Assembly (NCBI RefSeq): GCF_029633865.1
Contig: NC_079211.1
Coordinates: forward strand, 7,718,415 to 7,782,414
Origin: Lampris incognitus
Lineage: Eukaryota > Chordata > Actinopteri > Lampriformes > Lampridae
Length of the DNA stretch: 64,000 nucleotides
Direction of reading: 5' to 3'
Numbering within the stretch: position 1 is the stretch's first letter; each line of letters starts with the position of its first letter. Both the position numbers and the translations under genes were made by a program. This document shows, one piece after another, positions 56,495-64,000 of the stretch. The notes beneath the pieces were generated by a model that searched no databases, was not told the origin of the DNA, and saw only the letters and a list, made by a program, of their open reading frames with translations.

Positions 56495-59400
56495 ATGGCC
56501 ACCGGAGAAATCACCACACTTCCCGCCACACCTGAGGACGGCGGCAGCGGCGGCTTCCCTCCGGGGAACTTCAAGGAGCCCAAACGGCTGTACTGCAAAA
56601 ACGGAGGCTACTTCCTGAGGATCAACTCCGACGGGAGGGTGGACGGGATCCGGGAGAAGAACGACCCCCACAGTAAGTACTTCCAGATCCGTCTCCGGAC
56701 GCAGGGGCCACACAAAGCCTCTTTATTGGCCTCTCCAGGATTTCACCGGGGAAGGAGCCGAGAAGCGAGAAGGCGCCGACGTTCAAAGTGAATTTTCTGA
56801 CTCGCCGAGGTGTTTGCACTCCGTTTGCAAACACCACAGGGGGGATAAAGTTATCAGTCCTGTCGGATGTAATTCTAGCTTGCAGTCCTGGCGGATGTAA
56901 CGCTAGCTTGCAAGTGTGCCATTAATTTGCTCCATCAGTGGGAATGTTGACGGGTGGCGCTATTTAATGTAGATCACCGCCATTCACAAAAAAAGTTCCT
57001 GTGGCGGGGTTTATGTCACACACCACAGCGTAAAAGCCAAAACCAATGAATTACTCCACTGAAAGTCCTCATTCAGTGTCTAGTGAAGTCTAAGCAAACG
57101 AGATTATGTAACTAAGACAGTATTAGCGGGTGGAATTTAAATTTGACCGCAGGTTTCTGTCGAGAAGGAGGCTCTGACACTTGACCTCACCCAAACTGAG
57201 AATTCAGTCAACGTTTCACACAGGTCAGTTTTCCCCAGCCGACGATGTGTCGGTGCAGTAATGATCCTAGGAAGCACGCTTTTTAATGGTTTTGATATCT
57301 AGAGTGGTGAATACGACTACATGAGGAGAGAACGTTCACATGCCAGTTTGCCCCCGACAGCCCGGACGAGCCCCTCTGCTAAGATTAAAGCACGTCTACC
57401 AAGCTGCATCACTAACCGGGTGGGGGGGCTTGCTTTTGTGTTTTTCCGTTTTTTGGGGGGGGGACGGAGGTGACATGATCGGAAGTTAATTGCGTCAGAA
57501 AAGATGAGACACAAACAGCTGTCCAAGCAGATGTGTCCAACCACCAAACATGTGGTAGCAATTAAAAAGCAAATAATGGCAAAAATGTTGGGGTTTTTTT
57601 TTTTTGTATGATTTGTGTATTTATTTTTTCAGACTTCATTGTGACACTGCCTGAGATAAAAAAAAAAAAACATCAAACCGATATGGGCAAGCGGTTTTTC
57701 AGTTTTCTTAAAGAAGAGACTACACGTGAACTGTGATTTAGGGCCACGCATCTCGTACGTTATCCGTTGTGATGTCAAGTCCATTGTCTTCGTGTAGCCC
57801 CGATATCACAAATTACAATTTTGCCTCAGTGGGCTTTACAGCAACACAATATCCTGTCCTCAGACCCTCTCGTCGGATAAGGAACAACTCCCTAAAAAAT
57901 TCCTTTAACAGGGAGGCAAAATAGGAAGAAACCTCAGGGAGAGCAACAGAGGAGGATCTCTCTCCCAAGACGGACAGCGTGCAGTGATGCTGTGTTTACA
58001 CAATTTACACAATACAACACTGAGAGAGGATAACACAATTAGAATGGAATGACGAGTATGATGAGGAGAATGCCAACAGTGTCTAGACGCCATCGGAACA
58101 GCCCAGCACCCGAGCCACGCGACCACCATCACCGTGGAGACCTGACCGGAGGACAGAATACACATGCAGACAGGGGAGACTCGCATCGCACCAGTCACAT
58201 ACACGGGAGGAGAGACAAGAAAAGACGTAAGTCACACATCAGAGAGAGAGAAGGATTACGACATTGAAACGGGATAACAAAATTATATGGATCTATAATA
58301 TTTATAAAGAATGTGGCGAGGGGGATGCCAAGCAGTGTCCAGGTGTCAACCACCATCACCATGGAGACCTGGGAAGAGGACAGACTAAACGTCATGAAAG
58401 AGTTGGTAATCTTTTGGCTTTGTCGCTTTCCAGTTTTTCTCCAAAGTTCCTTCGCGTCCTCAAGTTACACACAAGCAGTGGAGATGCCCGTCCTTACTAA
58501 AGGCAATATTGCTAATCCAGATCGAATCTCTACATCCAAACAAGGAAAAGCTGCAGATTTTTTTTTTGCCCCCCCCCTCCCTTTTTTCCCCCTCCCCAAT
58601 TGTACTTGGCCAATCACCCCACTCTTTGGAGCCGTCCTGGTCACTGCTCCACCCTCTCTGCTGGTTTGGGGAGGGCTGCAGACTACCAAAGGCTTCCTGC
58701 GATACATCTGGAGTCACCAGCCGCTTCTTTTCACCTGACAGGATTCAATTCCTTTGGAAAACCTGGCAGGGGTTTCGCCAGGGGGACGTAGCACGTGGGA
58801 GGATCATGCTATTCTCCCCAATTCCCCCTCCCCTCCGAACAGGCACCCCGACCGACCAGAGGAGAAGCCAGTGCAGCGACCGGGACACATACCCACATCC
58901 AGCTTCCCACCCACAGACGCAGCCAATTGTGTCTGTGGGGACGCCTGACCAAGCCGGAGGTAGCTGGCATTCGAACCAGCGATCCCCATGTTGGTAGGCA
59001 ACGTAATAGACCACCATGCCACCCGTACGCCCCGCAGAAATGTTTTTGCATTCATTAGTTCAGTGGGACACGTCGACCTAATAAACAAAACACACCCAGA
59101 ACAATTAGGAATTAGGCATCCCCTCGAGAAAGAATGCTTCTTTGATCAATGTCACTAGTCATCAAGGCAACAGGCTCAAGTGCAGACAGATGTTTGTCCA
59201 TGTGAACTCTCCATGTGGAACAATCCTGAATGGACCCCTAGTCCGCCTTCTGAGGCCTCTGTTCACAGAGAACATGCTTGGCTTGGCCTCATGCAAAGTA
59301 AGGAATGCTCAGTTGGCGAGTGGTTCGTTTCATCGAAACAGATGGAGGTGATTTTGGTCTCTTTTGTAGGATAAGTCCCACAGCCAACAGGTACATTGGT

Positions 59401-60785
59401 TTAGAAAAGGATATGCAATTTGCTTTCTCAACAGCATCGCTTCTTCATAACTTCACATCGTTGGGTTACTTTAATGGACTGTCGATCGCTGATGATGCCC
59501 CTGAGTTCAGCGTTCACCAACTTCTTTGACACAGGTTATACAAAATTGAACAACTATTGGTAACAAGTTGCTGGTACTGTTCAGTGTTTGTATATCACCC
59601 CAAAAATCATTCCCAGAGCTAACAACGAGTCTGTTTTCTGTAGTTATAATACTTAGTGAAAACAAATGATTTCCCACTGCGGGTAGGTTGGGAGTCCACT
59701 GGCACAGTTGTTTATGTGTCCTTTCTGGTTCCGCTTCCGGTGTGAGAAGATGACGGTGCGAATTCACGTTTGCAGCGGCCTCACCCAGTCCGTCCATGCA
59801 GTGTCTTTGTCCACGTCTGCGTCTAAGTTTGTTTTGTCTTCGTCTGATGGCTGGGAGAGCTGTGCTGGATCAGCTGGGAGAGCTTGGTCTGCTGCGTCCC
59901 TGTGGGCCCAGGGACCACGGCCCTGCCTGGAGCTGTGCCCGAAGAGGTAACACCGGGGGTGGTCTGACAGGATGTGAAAGCGGGGCAGGCTAAGCTAAGT
60001 GCTAGCCCATGTAGCCCGGCAGTTCTGATAACACCAAGGGTGGTCTGGTGGCGGCCTCGCCTAGTGTTGACTATGTTTTAGTGTCGTCGTGTGGAGTGCG
60101 GGGAGGTGTGTCGAAGGTGTCTGACTGGGAGAGCTGGCGTTGGATCGGCTGGGGGAGCCTGGTCTGCTGCATCTCGCCCAGGGACCACGGCCCTGACCCG
60201 AGCTGCACTCGAGGAGGAAACGCCGAGGGTGGTCTGAAAGGATGCGGAAGCGGGGCAGGCTAAGCTAACTGCTAGCCCATGCAGACCGGCAGTTCCGACA
60301 GTCATCTTGGCTGGCGTCCGTTCTCTGGACAGTGGAGTTTTTAACTTTTTTTTTTCCATTTCTTTTTCCTCTTGCTTCTCTCTGTTTTTTGTATGTTTTT
60401 GGTGGTGTCGTTTTTGGGAAGTTTGGGATGCGTGTTTTTGTCTTTTGTGTCGCACTGCTGTGGGCTGGGGGAAATGGAATTTTGTTTCTTTTGTGTACGC
60501 AAGTACATGAAAGAAATGACAGTAAGTCGTTCCTGATTCCTGATTTATCTTTTAATGCATTATATTTGGTGAACATACCATTTTATCTCCCCCCCTTAAC
60601 CAAACATGCCACCAGTAAACTCTTAATGGTCTCTGTTCTGGATCACAATGTGCAGCTAAACATCTTTCTTCTTTTCCTCAGTAAAGCTTCAGCTACAGGC
60701 CACCTCGGTGGGGGAGGTAGTCATCAAGGGTGTTTCTGCCAACCGCTACCTGTCCATGAACAAAGAGGGAAGACTGTTTGGCATG
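56495..60785 (+). CDS. fgf2: Fibroblast growth factor 2, exons 1 and 2 of 3 (partial)
   Basis: A heparin-binding growth factor that signals through FGF receptors and is secreted without a signal peptide. Exon 1 (56495-56672) encodes MATGEITTLPATPEDGGSGG and the KRLYCKNGGYFLRINSDGRV block. Its donor is A|gtaagt, phase 1, as in mammals. Exon 2 (60682-60785) is 104 bp, the mammalian size: IKLQLQATSVGEVVIKGVSA followed by NRYLSMNKEGRLFGM, donor gtgagt. It differs from human at its end (FGM for LAS). The final exon with the heparin-binding C-terminal part is beyond 64000. An in-frame TAG at 56459-56461, 12 codons upstream, with no CTG between, excludes the longer nuclear isoforms made in mammals. 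No signal peptide is present, as expected. Intron 1 is about 4 kb and holds several repeats. Confidence 0.96.
56673..57765. other. fgf2 intron 1, 5' part, nothing recognised
   Basis: Mixed sequence with poly-G (57460) and poly-T (57592) tracts. A short cctggcggatgtaacgctagcttgcaa block near 56888 is a direct repeat of 56860-56882. Confidence 0.4.
57770..58310 (+). repeat. Dispersed repeat family Y in fgf2 intron 1
   Basis: The copy is nearly complete: gtcaagtccattgtcttcgtgtagcccc, tttgcctcagtgggctttacagc, ctctcgtcggataaggaacaactcc, tctctctcccaagacggacagcg and on to aaagaatgtggcg, collinear with 14430-14965. Confidence 0.8.
58560..59036 (-). mobile_element. tRNA-derived SINE, family B, full length
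   Basis: Reversed: ccaattgtacttggccaatc, cagccgcttcttttcacctgacag, gcattcgaaccagcgatcccc (B box), ccaccatgccacccgtacgcccc (head). It has an extra insertion of about 25 bases near 58745. Confidence 0.92.
59040..59730. other. fgf2 intron 1, middle part, nothing recognised
   Basis: No repeat family or exon was recognised. Confidence 0.35.
59733..60545 (+). mobile_element. Repeat family X, copy 3, most complete
   Basis: Start gcttccggtgtgagaagatgacggtgcg, two modules of ggctgggagagct...ggcaggctaagctaa, then tgctgtgggctgggggaaatgg, acgcaagtacatgaaagaaatgacagtaag and a gttcctgattcctgat tail. The tail suggests retroposition. Confidence 0.75.
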
Positions 60786-61189
60786 GTGAGTAAAGTTGAC
60801 CGGTCAGCTTTTTGTTGACAAAACTAATTCTAGTCAGTTTCATTTTAAAGGTACAATCAGTAATCTTTTTTTTCCTCCAGTGCCCTCTGTCTGTGTCCAG
60901 TGGGAATTGCAACATTGTTTGCAAATTTATACCCTGTCCCTTTTTGCAACGGTGGTCCGCATGTGACACAACTAATGCTGTCTCACAATATCATGTTACA
61001 CAACACAGAGATCCTGCAGATATGTCAGGTGAAGAGGTAATCATATTGTAAAACACTGAACAATATATAGCTAATCACACATAGCTATATATTTAAAGCC
61101 TACCTGACCTACAGCAGCATGAGCAGCTCGGCATCAGTTTTTGTGCCTTTATAGTTGCAAAGGTTTTATCCCCTCTCAAAAGGAACACC

Positions 61190-62340
61190 TATACTGAACC
61201 AAAACATTATGACCGCCTGGCTAATATACTGTTGGTCCTCCGTGTGCTGTGAAAACAGCACAGACCCACTGAGGCATAGACTCTACAAGACCCCTGAATG
61301 TGTCCTGTGGTATCTGGCATTAAAACATTAGCAGCAGATCCTTCAAGTCCTGGTAGTCACTAGGCGGAGCCGTCGTCGATCAAACTTGTTGGTCCAGCAC
61401 ATCCCCCAGATGCTCAATCAGATTGAGATGTGGTGAATTTCGAAGCCAGGGCAACACCTTGAACATTTTATCATGTTCCTCCGCATTATCCTGCTGAAAG
61501 AGGCCACTGCCATCAGGGAATACCATTGCCATGAAGGGGTGTACCTGGTCTGCAACAATATTTAGGTAGGTGGCACGTGTCAAATTGATGTCCACATGAA
61601 TAACTGGACCCAGGGTTTCCCAGCAAAGCAATGCCCGGAGCATCACACTTCCTCCACCGGCTTGTTGTCTTCCCACAGTACATCCTGGTGCCAGCACTTC
61701 CCCTGGTAAACGACACACACGTACATGGCCATCTATATGATCTAAAAGAAAACGGATCTCATTGGACCAGGCGACCTTCTTCTGCTGCTCCAAGGTTCAG
61801 TTCTGACACTCGCATATCCATTGTGGGCACTTTCAACAGTGGAAATGGGTCATCATGGGCACGCTGACCAGTGTGCGGGGGACGATAGACTGTGTGTTGT
61901 GACACATTCCTACCGTAACCATCATTAAAGTTTTCTTGTGCCACAGTAGACCTTCTGTTGGTTCAGACCAGACGGGACAGTGTTTCTTGCCCTCGCACAC
62001 CGATGGGCTTTGGGCACCCAACACCTTGTCACCGGATTGTTATTTGTCCCTCCTTGGACACCTGTTGGTAGGTCCACTGATGACCAGGAGCACCCCACGA
62101 GCCTTGCCGTTTCAGAGATGCTCTGACCCAGTCATCTGGCCAGAACAATTTGGCCTCTTGTCAAAGTTGCTTGGGTCTTTTACTCCCGCACATTCTCCTG
62201 CATCCAACACGTTGACTACAAAAACTGATTGTCTGCTTACCGTCTAACCTACCCGGAGCTTGACATGAGCCCTTGTTTGGAGACGATTGTTATTTGGTTC
62301 ACCTGTGAGTGGTCATAATGTTTTGGCTCATCAGGGTATA
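61190..62340 (-). mobile_element. Tc1/mariner transposon, internally deleted
   Basis: The ends are inverted repeats: tgaaccaaaacattatgacc at 61195 and ggtcataatgttttggctcatca near 62333, flanked by TA. The minus-strand frame 61793-61380 shows LPGEVLAPGCTVGRRQ-like and LFQQDNAEEHDKMFKVLPW blocks. Residues expected between QQDNA and EEHDK (the PCHTA region) are deleted, and SPHLN stands where SPDLN is usual. It is related to 12754-14154. Confidence 0.85.
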
Positions 62341-62344
62341 TTCG

Positions 62345-63205
62345 TCATACTTTTGGAGCAGCATTTATCATGCAATTTATTTTCCCAAATTAAAAGGTTT
62401 TTTGGATTCTTTTGAGGTACGTTGTGAAGCCGGCTCCTCCAGTTTGGGAATCTGAAATGTGCAATGAAATTAACGTGTGAAAACCTGTGGTTTTGTGGAA
62501 GGGCATTGGATTTGTAAAGGGCAAGGCGTTCCCTACTGGTTTGTTTACCAAAATAAAGATTCTGGGCCGGGACACAGATTTCGAAAGCCAGATATGCCTA
62601 GCCTGGTTCCAGACCTCTGGATCACTATTTGCCACTTATTTTTACTCGTCCTGCCCATTTCTTAAATTTGTCAAGTTATATTTTCCCTCATCAACAGTTT
62701 GTTTCCTGTTGGACAAACAACTGAGCGCGTCAGTGCCTTTGTGGGCGGGGCTAAAGTTGGAGCGGTTACGAAGCGGTGCCAGATAGAGCCAAGTAACAAA
62801 AAGGCAACGGCTACGGATAAAACAGACACCGCTGTCGAAATGTATAGGTCTTTTGTCTCGTGTTTGCTGGTTGGTTTGCCACGTCTTTAAAATAGCTACA
62901 GCTTCTTCAGCCCCAACAAGCATGTGATCACATTTGGCACAAATATTGCTGGAATAGAAACCCATTCTATTTCGGAGAACGTCTCCAATGTCTCCTTACC
63001 GTATGAGCAATGGTTTTACTCCGGCGCGTAGGCTGAGTAGAATTGTGGAATTGGTTATTACGTCCTTCAATAAACGGCACGTTTTGTCATTATCAGCTGA
63101 CATTTTTGGTAAACTTACTTAAGCTACTTTTCACTCCAGTGTGTTTTATGTCCACTGAAAATAATGTCAGAGTGACCGGTTAGGGAAGATGAAACCCCCG
63201 CCATT
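62345..63205. other. fgf2 intron 2, nothing recognised
   Basis: No exon or repeat was recognised. The third fgf2 exon was searched for by its CxxFFxERL-type motif and is not here. Confidence 0.45.
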
Positions 63206-63211
63206 TATATC

Positions 63212-63340
63212 ATCCATCCCTCCATTAGCCAGACCGCTTATCCTGCTCTCAGGGCTGCTGGGTGCTGGAGCCTATCCCAGCAGTCATTGGGCGGCAGGCG
63301 ACAGACCACCCTGCACAGGCCACCAGGCCATCACAGGGCC

Positions 63341-63389
<49 letters not shown>

Positions 63390-63615
63390 CTAGGGACAAT
63401 TTAGTACGGCTGATCCACCTGACCTACATGTCTTTGGACTGTGGGAGGAAACCGGAGCCCCTGGAGGAAACCCACGCAGACACGGGGAGAACATGCAAAC
63501 TGCACACAGAGGACGACCCGAGACGACCCCCAAGGTTGGACTACCCCGGAGCTGGAACCCAGGACCTTCTTGCTGTGAGACGACCACACTAACCACTGCG
63601 CCACAGTGCCGCCCC
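63212..63615 (-). mobile_element. tRNA-derived SINE, family A, full length
   Basis: Reversed: tail catccatccctccattagcc, (CA)n at 63343-63383, tgacctacatgtctttggactgtggg, and head aaccactgcgccacagtgccgccc at 63615. Confidence 0.93.
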
Positions 63616-63892
63616 CTTTATATCAACCATCAAAAAAAAAAAGAGAAGAAAAGAAAGGAAACCGCTAGCAAGAAGACAATTTCAGAATGAAGGATGGAGG
63701 GGTAAGGAAAGGCCTGTATCATCTATATCAGGCTAAGAAATCTCAGCACCTGGCAAATCTTATAGATTGACAACCCTTCCAACTTCCTCAAAACATGACG
63801 GTCATTATTTGCTTTGATAAAGTGAAAAGCTTACTGATAGTTCCTTTAAGTTTAAAAGCAGACATTTTCTGTCTTTCCTCCTTTCTTTCTTT

Positions 63893-64000
63893 CTTTTCTC
63901 CCCAATTGTATCCGGCCAACCACCCCACTCTTTCGAGCCGACCCGGTCTCTGCTCCACCCCCTCCGCAATCCGGGGAGGGCTGCAGACTACCACATGCCT
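63893..64000 (-). mobile_element. tRNA-derived SINE, family B, cut by the window end
   Basis: The tttctccccaattgtatccggcc start and the ggggagggctgcagactaccacatgcct block match family B; the head would lie to the right of the window. Confidence 0.85.

Noticed and set aside
56673-56791. Reading exon 1 of fgf2 on to the stop at 56791
   Set aside because: The gtaagt donor at 56673 has the conserved phase and position, and exon 2 continues the FGF2 sequence at 60682; the read-through tail is intronic.

Overview
The window looks like ray-finned (teleost) fish nuclear DNA. Its genes have short exons with GT-AG introns. It carries fish-type transposons (a Rex3 retrotransposon, Tc1-like elements, hAT elements) and many copies of tRNA-derived SINEs. 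I cannot name the species.

The single-copy genes form a known vertebrate synteny block, IL21 - CETN4 - BBS12 - FGF2, in the same order and orientation as in human (minus, minus, plus, plus). il21 lies at 17252-22020 (minus) and I could model six coding exons, all phase 0, giving 142 residues. cetn4 (centrin) lies at 43109-46531 (minus) with five coding exons and 171 residues. bbs12 is a single-exon CDS at 47061-49025 (plus). fgf2 begins at 56495 (plus); exons 1 and 2 are present and the last exon lies beyond the window. cetn4 and bbs12, both genes of centrioles and cilia, diverge from a shared GC-rich promoter containing RFX X-box-like motifs. il21 is an immune cytokine gene with a TATA box and AU-rich 3' elements.

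Layout. 1-17 kb (downstream of il21) is almost entirely transposon debris, often nested: a hAT inside a LINE, a foldback palindrome, an L2 LINE, a Rex3 fragment, an RTE LINE, a Tc1 carrying a hAT-type MITE, and SINEs. 17-22 kb is il21. 22-43 kb is a gene desert with a nearly full-length but broken Rex3 (28975-32334, 15-bp target duplication), a hAT transposase relic invaded by SINEs, and a CR1/Rex1-like LINE. 43-49 kb holds cetn4 and bbs12. 49-56 kb holds a tandem-repeat element with piggyBac-like ends and further repeats. 56-64 kb is fgf2 exon 1, intron 1, exon 2 and the start of intron 2, with more SINEs and a Tc1.

I found no wholly new gene system. The most unusual items are the nested insertions dated by clean target duplications, a decayed hammerhead-ribozyme-like motif next to a Penelope-like reverse transcriptase relic, a repeat family with a YY1-like 5' end, CTCF-like motifs at the block edges and inside repeats, and an fgf2 leader whose in-frame stop rules out CUG-extended isoforms. 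il2, expected just downstream of il21, was not recognised.
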